DNA of 64,000 nt from the NCBI GenBank assembly GCA_963710535.1, contig CAVQAW010000003.1:1240001-1304000 (forward strand), in the 5' to 3' direction. Shown piece by piece: positions 1 through 8,849 of this stretch (position 1 is the first letter of the stretch; the number at the start of each line of letters is the position of its first letter). The DNA comes from Pelagihabitans sp963710535. GTDB taxonomy: Bacteria > Bacteroidota > Bacteroidia > Flavobacteriales > Flavobacteriaceae. The notes beneath the pieces were generated by a model. The model did not search any database. It had not been told where the DNA came from and saw only the letters and a list, made by a program, of their open reading frames with translations. The position numbers and the translations under genes were made by a program.

Positions 1-2
1 TC

Positions 3-483
3 TCCAGTATTTACAATAAATACGCCAAAAGCCTTCACGATTACCTGTATTACAGGTATGGCGAACGTCTCGAGCCCGAACGACAAGGCACAGGAAGCAT
101 TTATCAAACTTTGGGAACACTGCAAGGAGGTTACCATGGGCAAGGCAAAATCGTTTTTGTACACAGTGGCCAATAATATGATGCTGAACGAGGTCAAACA
201 CCAGAAAGTGGTTTTGCGGTATCAAAAAATCAAAACGTCGGAACAAAGCAATGAGTCGCCCGAATTTCTTATGGAAAAGGACGAGTACCTACAGAAATAC
301 CAGAAAGCTCTGGAAAAGCTTTCAGAAGAACAACGGGTGGCCTTCATGTTAAACAAAGCCGAAGGTAAAAAGCATGAGGAAATCGCAGAAATGCTGGGCG
401 TCACACGTAAGGTGGTCGAGTACCGCATCTATACCGCCTTCGGCATTCTAAAAAAGGAGTTGGAAAATTTTAACTTAAAATAA
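3..483 (+). CDS. ECF sigma factor (FecI-like), 5' end outside window, apparent frameshift
   Basis: Extracytoplasmic-function RNA polymerase sigma factor. It would direct transcription of a cell-surface uptake locus, normally under control of the FecR gene that follows 47 bases later. Region 4 is clear in the C-terminal half: a helix-turn-helix around EEIAEMLGVTRKVVEYRI. Region 2 runs through AFIKLWEHC and KAKSFLYTVANNMMLNEV. The N-terminal region 2 sequence (SIYNKYAKSLHDYLYYRYGE) is in a different frame, starting at base 3. The two frames join if one C is removed from the CCC run at 75-77, giving RLEPNDKAQEAF. The ATG at 58 would yield a protein lacking the start of region 2, so it is probably not the true start. 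Either this is a real one-base insertion or a homopolymer sequencing error. The start lies left of the window. Confidence 0.8.
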   Translation, partial: PVFTINTPKAFTITCITGMANVSSPNDKAQEAFIKLWEHCKEVTMGKAKSFLYTVANNMMLNEVKHQKVVLRYQKIKTSEQSNESPEFLMEKDEYLQKYQKALEKLSEEQRVAFMLNKAEGKKHEEIAEMLGVTRKVVEYRIYTAFGILKKELENFNLK

Positions 484-530
484 TCGGGAATACTGGAACT
501 TAAGTTGTTATACGATAAGAAGCCGAATCT

Positions 531-1442
531 ATGGATAGGGAATACTTGATACAAAAGTGGCTGGCCAACGGGCTCTCCGAGAAGGAAAAATTGGAGTTCG
601 AACAACTTGACGATTACCCCGATCTCGTGAACATCGTTGAGAATGCGACATATTTCAAAGCCTCCGGGTTTTCGACCATGGATGATTTTGCATCCTTCAG
701 CACACGCCTTGAAAAATACAAGGCCCCGGTCAGAAAATTGAATTGGGTAAAACCTTTCTTGCGCATTGCGAGCATCTTCGTTATCGGCTTGGCTCTTTCT
801 TATTTCTTCTTATTCAACAAGGTTATTGAAGTTCGCACATTGGCCGGCGAAAAAACAACCATTGAATTGCCCGATGCTTCCACTGTTGTTGTCAATGCAC
901 TTTCGGAAATAAGTTATTCGAAAAACCAATGGAAAAGCAAAAGGGAAGTACAATTGGAGGGCGAGGCCTTTTTTAAGGTCGCCGAGGGCGCAAGATTTGA
1001 TGTGGTCACCCCGGTGGGGACCGTCAGTGTCGTTGGCACCCGGTTTAATGTAAAACAACGCGGCGATTATTTCGAGGTAGAATGCTTTGAGGGTGTTGTA
1101 GAGGTCATCACCCGTGATGTGTCCGAACAGCTCGAAGCGGGAGCCCGCTTTCGATTATCGAAGGGGATACCAACCCTTGGGAAAACCATGTACACTAATC
1201 CGCAATGGACCAAGAACCTCAGTAGTTTTGACCGGGTTCCCTTGGCAGAAGTCATCGCCGAATTGGAACGACAGTACAACATCGAAGTACGCCTCGAAAA
1301 TGTCGAGGTTGAACAACTGTTCACTGGCGGTTTTGGGCACAATAGCCTGGAAGATGCTTTGGATGCCATCAGCCAGCCGATGGAATTGGGATATCGGATA
1401 GAACACGGAAACGTGGTAAGCCTCTATGTCCCGAATAGATAA
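531..1442 (+). CDS. FecR-family anti-sigma factor
   Basis: Inner-membrane sigma regulator, 303 residues, which relays the signal from the outer-membrane receptor to the sigma factor encoded just upstream. The cytoplasmic N-terminal part (about 1-70) carries LIQKWLANGLSEKEKLEF, typical of Bacteroidota FecR proteins. One membrane helix spans about 74-93 (FLRIASIFVIGLALSYFFLF). The periplasmic FecR domain follows (about 100-205, with GTRFNVK), and a C-terminal DUF4974 domain covers about 235-300 (VPLAEVIAELERQYNIEV). The order sigma, FecR, STN-containing TonB receptor is the standard trans-envelope signalling arrangement. The substrate is not evident from the sequence. Confidence 0.92.
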   Translation: MDREYLIQKWLANGLSEKEKLEFEQLDDYPDLVNIVENATYFKASGFSTMDDFASFSTRLEKYKAPVRKLNWVKPFLRIASIFVIGLALSYFFLFNKVIEVRTLAGEKTTIELPDASTVVVNALSEISYSKNQWKSKREVQLEGEAFFKVAEGARFDVVTPVGTVSVVGTRFNVKQRGDYFEVECFEGVVEVITRDVSEQLEAGARFRLSKGIPTLGKTMYTNPQWTKNLSSFDRVPLAEVIAELERQYNIEVRLENVEVEQLFTGGFGHNSLEDALDAISQPMELGYRIEHGNVVSLYVPNR

Positions 1443-1570
1443 AGCTGCCGGGCTCGCTTTTAAAAGATGGTTTCAATAAACGTTCCCAGTTGAAATTTCC
1501 CTTTAAAGTCCCGGATAAGGCGGTTCGGCCTCTTTTTTTTGGATTGTTAAAATACTACATCTAATTTCAC

Positions 1571-4141
1571 TTGGACAAAGCAGCGCACATTGATCCACCA
1601 AAGCATCCGACCAAGTCGTACACTACCGCCGTGAACCATCTTCCATCCTATATCATTCTTGTATTGCTTCTCCTTATCCTTACCAAGGGTCAGGCACAAA
1701 ATACGCCTACGGCAATGCCACTGACTGAGGTATTGAAGGAACTTCAGACGCAGTACGGCTATCAGTTCAACTATGCCTCGGAAGTTGTTGAGGGCCAAAA
1801 GGTCGTACCACCTCCAAGAGCACTTTCCTTTAGCGCAACGCTTCATTATTTGGAAGAACGCACCGGGCTCACCTATGATGTTCTTGACAATAATATCGTG
1901 TCCATAAAAAAGCCCGCATCCCAACTTTGCGGATATCTCAAGGACGAAAGTACTCTGGAACCGATCGTCAACGCCACGGTACAGGGAAGCAATGTTTCAA
2001 CGATTACCGATGAAAACGGGTATTTTGAACTCATCCCAAACATCAATAATGACCTCATCACCATACAACATATCGGCTATGGAACATTTAACAGAAGTCT
2101 TCAATTATTCGAGGAACATAGCTGTGGGACCATTTATTTGGTGCCCTTCGAACTACAGCTGGCCGAAATTGTCCTCACAGATTTTTTTGTAAGGGGAATC
2201 GATAAAATGAATGACGGTTCTTACAAGATCGATTTTGACAGGTTCAGTATTTTACCCGGTTTGACAGAGGCAGACGTTTTGCAATCGGTACAGGCCTTTC
2301 CGGGAATCCAGAGTATTAACGAAACGGTATCCGACATCAATATCAGGGGCGGTACCAACGACCAGAACCTGATTCTTTGGGACGGGATTAAAATGTATCA
2401 ATCCGGGCATTTTTTCGGTCTGATCTCGATGTACAATCCCCAGATTACCCAGAAAGTCGGTTTACGGAAAAATGGATCTCCCGTCACTTATACCGATGGG
2501 GTCTCGGGCACGATATCAATGGAAACCGACAAGGACATTGCCACAAAATTCCAAGCGAACCTGGCCATTAATTTTCTGGATGCAAGTGCCTTTGCCGATG
2601 TTCCTCTAGGCAAAAAATCTTCGGTACAGGTAGCCGCCAGAAAGGCCATCAGCAATTTTGTGGAATCCCCTACCTATACGGCCTATTTTGATCGAATCGC
2701 ACAGGATACCGAAGTAGAATCCAATGCCGGGGCAGTGGTCAATTCAGACTTCGAATTTGATTTTTACGACCAATCGTTACGTTGGTTGTACAAGCCTTCC
2801 GAAAAAGATGAAATACAACTGAACTTTATCAATGTGAGCAACGAACTGGTCTTCAATGAAAATGCATCGATATTCGGCATCGAAGAATCGAGAAGGAGCA
2901 GTGTGGCCCAGAACAGTATCGCAGGTGGCCTACAATACCATCGTGCTTGGAACGACCGCATTGGCACAGATCTGAATATCTACGAAACGGATTATGCCCT
3001 TAAGGCCATCAATGCCAATGTTCTGGATAACCAAAGATTCTTACAGGAAAATTCTGTTTCGGAAACAGGGGTAAAGTTCGAAAGCAATTACAAACTTTCC
3101 GACCGTTGGCAAATACTGGGCGGTTATCATTATATAGACACCAAGGTGACCGACTTGGATGATATCGACAATCCTTTTTTCCGAAGCTTGGAGGGTGAAG
3201 TGCTCAGCACCCATGCCGGATTTATGAGTTTGGGACATATTTCGGAAAATGGGCATACTTCGTTCAATGCCGGAATACGGTATATCTTTCTAGACAAGTT
3301 CAAAAAACAGTTGTGGGAGCCCCGTTTTAGCTTCAACCAGCGTTTTTTGAAATCGTTCAATCTGGAAATCCTAGCGGAATTCAAACATCAGAATACCTCA
3401 CAGATCATCAATTTTCAAAACGATTTTTTGGGAATTGAAAAGCGTAGATGGCGGTTATCCAACGACAAGGAAATTCCGGTAATCATAGGCAAGCAAATTT
3501 CTGCCGGTCTAAGTTACAGTGACAAGGGTTGGCTTTTCAATTTGGTCGGATACAATAAAAATGTGAACGGAATAACCACCTCAAGCCAAGGTTTTCAGAA
3601 CCAATACGAGTTTGTTTTGGCCAATGGCAGTTACGACGCGAAGGGATTCGATCTATTGGTCAGAAAACAATTCAAGAACCTGAACACCTGGTTGAGCTAC
3701 TCCTATCTTACGAGCGACTATTATTTCGGATCTTTGCCGGATAAAAGCTTTCCGAATAATCTGGAAGTTGTCAACAGCACTACTTTTGGGGCTACCTACA
3801 CCACTACCCATTTTCTTTTTGCCGCCGGCATGAACTGGCATTCGGGGAAACCCATGACCAGACCAATCGTTGGCAACGAAGTGGTGGGCAATAGCATCAA
3901 CTATGGGTCAGTAAACAAAGAAAGACTCGATGATTATATGCGGGTAGATCTTTCGGCCATGTATAAATTCAAGTTGAAAGGTTCGGCCCAAATGAACCTT
4001 GGCGTATCTATTTGGAACTTGTTGGACAAGGAAAACACCATCAATAATTTTTACAGGATCGGTGCGCTTGGCACAGCGGAAAAGGCAGAACAGTATTCAT
4101 TGGGCTTTACGCCCAATGCATTTTTCCGAATCTATTTATAG
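1571..4141 (+). CDS. TonB-dependent receptor with STN signalling domain (FecA-like)
   Basis: Outer-membrane active-transport receptor of about 856 residues that probably also signals to the FecR/sigma pair upstream. It has a hydrophobic signal core (YIILVLLLLILT) followed by GQAQ. An STN domain spans about 45-112 (LTEVLKELQTQYGYQFNY). A carboxypeptidase-regulatory-like domain covers about 117-200 (GYLKDESTLEPIVNATVQG). The plug lies at about 225-330 (FPGIQSINETVSDINIRGG), and the beta-barrel extends to the C-terminus at FTPNAFFRIYL. The longest frame starts at a TTG. An in-frame GTG at 1631 gives a shorter, more conventional signal peptide (NHLPSYIILVLLLL) and may be the real start. The ligand is unknown; Bacteroidota FecA-type receptors without a SusD partner can take metal chelates or small organics. 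Confidence 0.88.
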   Translation: MDKAAHIDPPKHPTKSYTTAVNHLPSYIILVLLLLILTKGQAQNTPTAMPLTEVLKELQTQYGYQFNYASEVVEGQKVVPPPRALSFSATLHYLEERTGLTYDVLDNNIVSIKKPASQLCGYLKDESTLEPIVNATVQGSNVSTITDENGYFELIPNINNDLITIQHIGYGTFNRSLQLFEEHSCGTIYLVPFELQLAEIVLTDFFVRGIDKMNDGSYKIDFDRFSILPGLTEADVLQSVQAFPGIQSINETVSDINIRGGTNDQNLILWDGIKMYQSGHFFGLISMYNPQITQKVGLRKNGSPVTYTDGVSGTISMETDKDIATKFQANLAINFLDASAFADVPLGKKSSVQVAARKAISNFVESPTYTAYFDRIAQDTEVESNAGAVVNSDFEFDFYDQSLRWLYKPSEKDEIQLNFINVSNELVFNENASIFGIEESRRSSVAQNSIAGGLQYHRAWNDRIGTDLNIYETDYALKAINANVLDNQRFLQENSVSETGVKFESNYKLSDRWQILGGYHYIDTKVTDLDDIDNPFFRSLEGEVLSTHAGFMSLGHISENGHTSFNAGIRYIFLDKFKKQLWEPRFSFNQRFLKSFNLEILAEFKHQNTSQIINFQNDFLGIEKRRWRLSNDKEIPVIIGKQISAGLSYSDKGWLFNLVGYNKNVNGITTSSQGFQNQYEFVLANGSYDAKGFDLLVRKQFKNLNTWLSYSYLTSDYYFGSLPDKSFPNNLEVVNSTTFGATYTTTHFLFAAGMNWHSGKPMTRPIVGNEVVGNSINYGSVNKERLDDYMRVDLSAMYKFKLKGSAQMNLGVSIWNLLDKENTINNFYRIGALGTAEKAEQYSLGFTPNAFFRIYL

Positions 4142-4197
4142 CAGCTTTGGTTAATATACCCCAACGGCCGAGAAGTGCGACAAAAATCGATTGTCGT

Positions 4198-5328
4198 TCA
4201 AATGTCCAACCATTTCTTGAAATCGGCGGCCTTATTTTTTGAGATGATGATGCTATTGCTGGAAGCAGGGTTCAATATAATTTTTAGTTGGTTGTTGCCA
4301 TACCGCAATATCTCATAAATACCTTTGGCCGAAATGATATGCTGTCTATTGGCCCTAAAGAAAAACATGGGGTCCAGACTGCCATAAAGTTCGTCCAAAC
4401 TGGAACTGCTCGAATGCCGTTGTCCGTCCAAACAGGTTATCCTGGTGACGGAATTTTCCGTGCTGATGAACGCGATCTCATCGACACGTACCGATATCAG
4501 CTTGTCTTTGGAGTAGGTCAACAATCGATTCTTGATCCTGGGGTTTTCCTCATTCTCATTGGTGCCATCACCTTCTGCATCTGCCACGCTTTTAGTGATT
4601 TTATCCTTAAGATTGTAGAGATCGGCGTTGAGTTTGGAGAGGTTCACCACTTCTTCGGCAAGTTTTTCATTCTTGAGCTCGAATGTTTTCTCGTAGTAGC
4701 TGCCCAAAAATCGAACCATAAGCAGGCATAGCAATACGATCGTTGCACTACTTAGAAGATAGACCAGTAAAAAATTGAATTTCAGCTGATCGATCTGTTT
4801 GTGGATCTTATCGATGTTCGCATGTGCGGCAATGATCCAATCCGAGTTTTTTACGGGATACAGATAAATGACCTCCGAACTTCTGCCTTCGTTTGAAAAA
4901 TCCCTAATGCCACCTTGGGGCAGTCTGTTTTGCAAAATATCATAGAAATCCTCGGAATTTATCTCATTATCTATCGAACGTACATAGGACTCGTTGGGGT
5001 TCGTCTTTTTGCCTATTCTTTGCGGATCCGGATGGCATATCTCTACCCCCGACCAATCGAACATGCAGATGAAACCGCTTTCAATATTGGTACCTTCAAT
5101 ACTTTTCTGAATATCGTTGACTACGGTTTCCCTCGCCGTGCCGTTTTCCAGTTGGGAAGCAACAAGCTCGGCAAACTCGCGCGCTTCCCTTTTGCTCGAT
5201 TCAATTTGTATCTCCAAAAAATGATTGGTGCTGACCTTGACCATATAGGCCATACTGAAATAGCCGACGACAAAGACTATTGTCGAAATGGCCAGTAATG
5301 TTAACAGATACAGATTATCCTTTTTCAA
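4198..5328 (-). CDS. Membrane-bound LytTR transcription regulator with extracytoplasmic Cache-like sensor
   Basis: A one-component membrane sensor and DNA-binding protein, 376 residues. The first membrane helix is at about 8-30 (LLTLLAISTIVFVVGYFSMA). A periplasmic single-Cache-like region spans about 32-190 (RIGKKTNPNESYVRS and VIYLYPVKNSDWIIAAHANIDK). A second helix is at about 193-215 (FLLVYLLSSATIVLLCLLMV), then a short coiled coil, and a LytTR DNA-binding domain covers about 270-376 (FFFRANRQHIIS). Such proteins read an external small molecule and act directly on DNA. The gene is divergent from the lipoprotein/cytochrome/YceI operon starting at 5458, with 129 bases between, so that operon is the obvious candidate target; this is an inference. 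It is convergent with the TonB receptor upstream. Confidence 0.85.
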   Translation of the reverse strand: MKKDNLYLLTLLAISTIVFVVGYFSMAYMVKVSTNHFLEIQIESSKREAREFAELVASQLENGTARETVVNDIQKSIEGTNIESGFICMFDWSGVEICHPDPQRIGKKTNPNESYVRSIDNEINSEDFYDILQNRLPQGGIRDFSNEGRSSEVIYLYPVKNSDWIIAAHANIDKIHKQIDQLKFNFLLVYLLSSATIVLLCLLMVRFLGSYYEKTFELKNEKLAEEVVNLSKLNADLYNLKDKITKSVADAEGDGTNENEENPRIKNRLLTYSKDKLISVRVDEIAFISTENSVTRITCLDGQRHSSSSSLDELYGSLDPMFFFRANRQHIISAKGIYEILRYGNNQLKIILNPASSNSIIISKNKAADFKKWLDI

Positions 5329-5457
5329 AACATCGGAAGTTATTCAAGGCTCAATTTTCCCTTTTAAGTCAATTTTTTTCCCCTTCACATTATTTTAATT
5401 GAATTAATAATAGAACCAAGTTAATTTAATAACATGATAACCCAAAATGCTTGAAAA

Positions 5458-6330
5458 ATGAAATATATATTTTTGTTCTGCATCATATCAGTCTTTTTGA
5501 TTCAGGGTTGCAGCAAGGACGACAGCCCCGCTCCAAAGATTCCGGACCCGATAGCCGATCCCATTGACGATCCGGATCCAGATCCAGAGGTAAGTTCTTT
5601 GAAACTTGTGGACAATGCAACTTTTGGAAAGATTTTGACGGATGTCGATGGAAAATCGCTCTATTTCTTTTCATTGGATACCAAAGACAACTCGGCATGC
5701 CTTGATGGTTGCCTAAACGTTTGGCCCGTTTTCTACCAAGAATCCGTTACGGTCGATTCCGGTTTGCAGGCCTCCGATTTTGCAACGATAGATCGAACCG
5801 ACGGTACCAAACAAACCACTTATAAAGGTTGGCCCTTATACTACTATGCAAATGACAGTGCACCCGGAGATACCGGAGGAGACAAGGTCAATGACGTTTG
5901 GTACATTGCCAAACCCGATTATTCTCTGATGTATGTGAGCGCCCAATTGATCGGCCATGACGGGAAAAACTATTTGGACGATTATACGGAAGGAGACGGG
6001 TCCAGTTTCTATATTACGGATATTGAAGGCAGAACCCTATATGGTTTTATAGCCGACACCAAAGACACCAATAATTTTACGGCACCTGATTTTTCCAATA
6101 ACCAGATTTGGCCGATTGCGGAAATCACTTTGGATAAGATACCCAGTATTTTGGATGCAGCGGATTTTGGCACCATTGATGTTTTTGGAAGAACACAATT
6201 GACATACAGGGGCTGGCCCTTGTATTATTTCGGACAAGATGCGGTGCGGGGCGATAATAAAGGAATCAGCTTTCCTTCTCCCGGGGTATGGCCGATTGTC
6301 AATACAGATACCCCGCCCTTAACCGAATAA
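5458..6330 (+). CDS. Lipoprotein with two 'secreted repeat' (COG4315-type) modules
   Basis: Exported lipoprotein of 290 residues. The signal peptide ends at a lipobox with Cys18 (FLIQGC), followed by an acidic, proline-rich linker. Two tandem copies of the PF03640-type repeat follow. The first (about 45-165) holds DVDGKSLYFFSLDTKD, a CLDGC pair and YKGWPLYYYANDSAPGD. The second (about 178-285) holds DIEGRTLYGFIADTKD and YRGWPLYYFGQDAVRGD. The WPLYYF/D repeat family is known only as secreted proteins of unknown function, sometimes linked to redox or electron-transfer loci. It is the first gene of an operon with a c-type cytochrome, an OB-fold protein, YceI and DUF5777, and is divergent from a LytTR regulator. 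Confidence 0.85.
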   Translation: MKYIFLFCIISVFLIQGCSKDDSPAPKIPDPIADPIDDPDPDPEVSSLKLVDNATFGKILTDVDGKSLYFFSLDTKDNSACLDGCLNVWPVFYQESVTVDSGLQASDFATIDRTDGTKQTTYKGWPLYYYANDSAPGDTGGDKVNDVWYIAKPDYSLMYVSAQLIGHDGKNYLDDYTEGDGSSFYITDIEGRTLYGFIADTKDTNNFTAPDFSNNQIWPIAEITLDKIPSILDAADFGTIDVFGRTQLTYRGWPLYYFGQDAVRGDNKGISFPSPGVWPIVNTDTPPLTE

Positions 6331-6378
6331 TACCTTTCTGACGCTTCATTATCTTTGGCTTTGTACAAATACGATTCT

Positions 6379-6726
6379 ATGAAAAAATTGGGAATAATCG
6401 GCATCATGGGAATGCTTCATATGCTGGTCTCATGTGAATACAACGTTGAAAATGAAACGGTCATCATTGACGGCCTCTGTGAAAATGTGGTCTCCTACAG
6501 CGCTACCATCAGGCCCCTGATCGATAATCAATGTATGCCCTGTCATAATGGGGATGGAAATGAACCTTTTGCACCGGATCTGACGACCTATGCCTTGGTC
6601 GAGCGCATTGCAGGGCTAATCAAAGAAGTGACCCAGTCCGGAAGAATGCCAAAAGATGGCAACCTGACCGATAGTGAAATCGCGGCGATAAAGTGTTGGG
6701 TAGATAACGGGAGCTTGAATAATTAA
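6379..6726 (+). CDS. Small c-type cytochrome-like lipoprotein
   Basis: Lipoprotein of 115 residues with one c-type haem site. The start at ATG 6379 gives a clean signal peptide with Cys19 in the lipobox (MLVSC). The haem motif CMPCH is at about residue 59-63, and the methionine of GRMPKDG is a likely axial ligand. The surrounding pattern (SYSATIRPLIDNQCMPCH and LTDSEIAAIKCWVDNG) is typical of the short cytochrome domains found in Bacteroidota envelope proteins. It probably carries electrons on the periplasmic face of a membrane. It lies 13 bases before the OB-fold gene, in the same operon. Confidence 0.86.
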   Translation: MKKLGIIGIMGMLHMLVSCEYNVENETVIIDGLCENVVSYSATIRPLIDNQCMPCHNGDGNEPFAPDLTTYALVERIAGLIKEVTQSGRMPKDGNLTDSEIAAIKCWVDNGSLNN

Positions 6727-6739
6727 AAATTTACAGGGC

Positions 6740-7162
6740 ATGGCAAGCAATAAGTTCAAAATGATCATCGGCCTATTTCTGGTCGCCGTGTCGGGTTTAT
6801 TGGTTTCGCTCTACTATTACAACAAACCGCATATTGATATCAAGGAATCCGAAGCCACCTATGTGCTGACGGCCCAAAATCTTATCAATGAATATCGCGA
6901 AAATGAAATGGATACGAACAGGAAATATTCGGAAGCCGTGATTCAGGTCAAGGGCAATGTATTTGAAATCTCAACACTCAAGGGCAACAGCGTAATTACA
7001 TTAAAAGACGAGGGGCAAGAATCGAGCATCATATGCCATATGCTTCCCGAAGACAATTTAAAATCGCTACAATTTAAAAAGGGAGACGAAATCAAAATTA
7101 AAGGTATCTGTACCGGATTTTTAATGGACGTCATCATGGTAAGATGTACCTTAGTTGATTAG
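6740..7162 (+). CDS. OB-fold (tRNA_anti-like) membrane-anchored protein
   Basis: Protein of 140 residues with an N-terminal membrane anchor at about 8-27 (MIIGLFLVAVSGLLVSLYYY). It has an OB-fold of the tRNA_anti-like family (PF12869 type): VIQVKGNVFEIST, a beta-barrel core, then GDEIKIKGICTGFLMDVIMVRC. Despite the family name, these are exported or anchored and there is no reason to expect tRNA binding. The function is unknown. It sits between the cytochrome and YceI genes, only 4 bases before YceI, so translation is probably coupled. Confidence 0.82.
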   Translation: MASNKFKMIIGLFLVAVSGLLVSLYYYNKPHIDIKESEATYVLTAQNLINEYRENEMDTNRKYSEAVIQVKGNVFEISTLKGNSVITLKDEGQESSIICHMLPEDNLKSLQFKKGDEIKIKGICTGFLMDVIMVRCTLVD

Positions 7163-7166
7163 GATT

Positions 7167-7709
7167 ATGAAAATAAAATATTTTATAGTTTTTGCGTTTC
7201 TCTGTTGTTATGGCATACATGCCCAAGGTAAATTTTTGACCAAAGAAGGATATGTGTCCTTTTTTTCACATTCTTTGGTCGAAGACATCAAGGCCGATAA
7301 CGACCAGGTACTGAGCGTTATCGATACCGTCACCGGCAAGATTGCGATACAAATGCTCATGCGGTCCTTTATGTTCAAAAAAGCCTTGATGCAAGAGCAT
7401 TTCAATGAAAATTATGTTGAGTCCTATAAATATCCAAAAGCGACATTTTCGGGCACGATTTTGAATTTCAAAGAAATGAGCGAAGAAAATAACCAAACGG
7501 AAATTACGGGTACCTTAACGGTTCACGGGGAAGAAAAAGAGATACGTACCAGAGTGAATATTGAGGTCCGGGATGATGGCATACGCTTAACGGGGGATTT
7601 CAATGTGGACGTAGCTGACTTCAAAATCAAGATTCCCTCCATCGTGGCGAACAACATTGCGAAAACCATTAAGGTTACTTTTGATTTGGACCACAAACCC
7701 TATAAATAA
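7167..7709 (+). CDS. Secreted YceI-family protein
   Basis: Periplasmic lipocalin-like protein of 180 residues. ATG 7167 is used because it gives a good signal peptide (IKYFIVFAFLCCYGIHAQ) and starts 4 bases after the preceding stop. YceI signatures are GYVSFFSHSLVEDIKADN, YPKATFSGTI and GTLTVHGEEKEI. YceI proteins bind isoprenoid or other amphiphilic lipids in a beta-barrel. With cytochrome c and an anchored OB-fold next door, a role in handling a quinone or lipid in the periplasm is plausible but unproven. A second, more canonical YceI lies at 12062-12622. Confidence 0.88.
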   Translation: MKIKYFIVFAFLCCYGIHAQGKFLTKEGYVSFFSHSLVEDIKADNDQVLSVIDTVTGKIAIQMLMRSFMFKKALMQEHFNENYVESYKYPKATFSGTILNFKEMSEENNQTEITGTLTVHGEEKEIRTRVNIEVRDDGIRLTGDFNVDVADFKIKIPSIVANNIAKTIKVTFDLDHKPYK

Positions 7710-7713
7710 GAGC

Positions 7714-8595
7714 ATGAAGAAATACGTCTTACTTTCGACTTTGATCTTGATGATGCCAATGGCCGTGCTTTCACAAGATCTGGAAGCTATTTTGGAGCAA
7801 GAATCCTCGGATACCACGGTAGTAGTGGCAAGTACTTTCAATGGCACCAGATTGTTGAACGGCCATTCGGTTGAGACACGAAAAAAAGGAGTCCTCGAAT
7901 TTTTGATTTCGCACCGTTTTGGCAGGGTCAATTCGGGTTTTGATGAGTTGTTCGGATTGGATGACTCCAATATCCGTTTTGGATTCGAATACGCCATGAA
8001 CGATGATGTAACGCTTGCCTTGGGCAGAAGTTCATTTGAAAAAACCTTTGACGGATACATAAAATATAGGCTATTGCACCAACGTTCCGGAGTAAAACCC
8101 TTTCCGCTGAGCATCACCCTTTTTGGAAGTGCCACGGAAAAAACAATAAAGGACTACCTGCCCGAAAACAAACCTACTTTTAGCGAAAGGCTTACCTATA
8201 CCGGGCAAGTCTTGGTAGCGAGCAAGGTTAACCAGAACCTATCCCTTCAGGTCATGCCAACCTTTGTGCATTTTAATTCGGTTCCCGAACCAAACGACCC
8301 ACATGATATGGTCGCCTTGGGAATTGGTACGCGGATCAAAATAAGCAAAAGGGTCTCGATCAATGGGGAATATTATTATAACATGAATCCTTTTGAATCG
8401 ATCGATGCGAAGAATTCCATCGCCTTTGGTGTAGACATCGAAACCGGTGGCCATATCTTTCAGTTGATCCTTGGAAACGCTGTTTCCATGATCGAAAAAG
8501 GATTCATCGCAGAAACCACGGGAAGTTTTTTCAAAGGCGATATTCATTTCGGATTTAATATCTCCAGGGCTTTTCAAATAAAGAAAACGAATTAG
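7714..8595 (+). CDS. DUF5777-family beta-barrel protein
   Basis: Predicted outer-membrane beta-barrel, 293 residues, last gene of the operon. ATG 7714 starts 4 bases after the YceI stop. The signal peptide is KKYVLLSTLILMMPMAVLSQ. The mature part has alternating amphipathic strands (GVLEFLISHRFGRVNSGFDE and FGFEYAMNDDVTLALGRSSF), as in DUF5777. This family repeatedly occurs after YceI and cytochrome genes in Flavobacteriia, but its function has not been established. A hairpin terminator-like sequence follows at 8678. Confidence 0.82.
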   Translation: MKKYVLLSTLILMMPMAVLSQDLEAILEQESSDTTVVVASTFNGTRLLNGHSVETRKKGVLEFLISHRFGRVNSGFDELFGLDDSNIRFGFEYAMNDDVTLALGRSSFEKTFDGYIKYRLLHQRSGVKPFPLSITLFGSATEKTIKDYLPENKPTFSERLTYTGQVLVASKVNQNLSLQVMPTFVHFNSVPEPNDPHDMVALGIGTRIKISKRVSINGEYYYNMNPFESIDAKNSIAFGVDIETGGHIFQLILGNAVSMIEKGFIAETTGSFFKGDIHFGFNISRAFQIKKTN

Positions 8596-8677
8596 GTTAA
8601 GAAGTTCAAGGTGTTTGTTAGTGTTTACTTTGCCCACTCTCGGGCCGTTATGGGAGAATTTGCTATGAAAGATGAGG

Positions 8678-8703
8678 GCCCTTCACTATTTTGGAAGGGC
8701 TTT
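8678..8703 (+). terminator. Likely intrinsic terminator after the DUF5777 operon
   Basis: Inverted repeat GCCCTTC (8678-8684) / GAAGGGC (8694-8700) with a 9-base loop, followed by TTT. The stem is strong and the T tract weak. It sits 82 bases after the last gene of the operon. Confidence 0.5.
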
Positions 8704-8849
8704 CGTTATTCTGACCGATCCGGCAATCCGACTACGGCCGACATGCTTCCGAATCCCCCATTTAATTTATGGATCAAAATATGTAAATGTCTAGGAAGAT
8801 ATAAACAGATAGTCCCGTTCTATACTATTTTTGTGTGGTACCGATAAAA

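Noticed and set aside
5329..5457. A LytTR binding site (paired direct repeats) in the divergent region.
   Set aside because: The region is AT-rich with TTAATT-type repeats, but I could not define two convincing, properly spaced repeats.
8611..8847. Open frame of 78 codons after the DUF5777 gene.
   Set aside because: It spans the terminator hairpin and the promoter region of the next gene; no signal peptide or family pattern.
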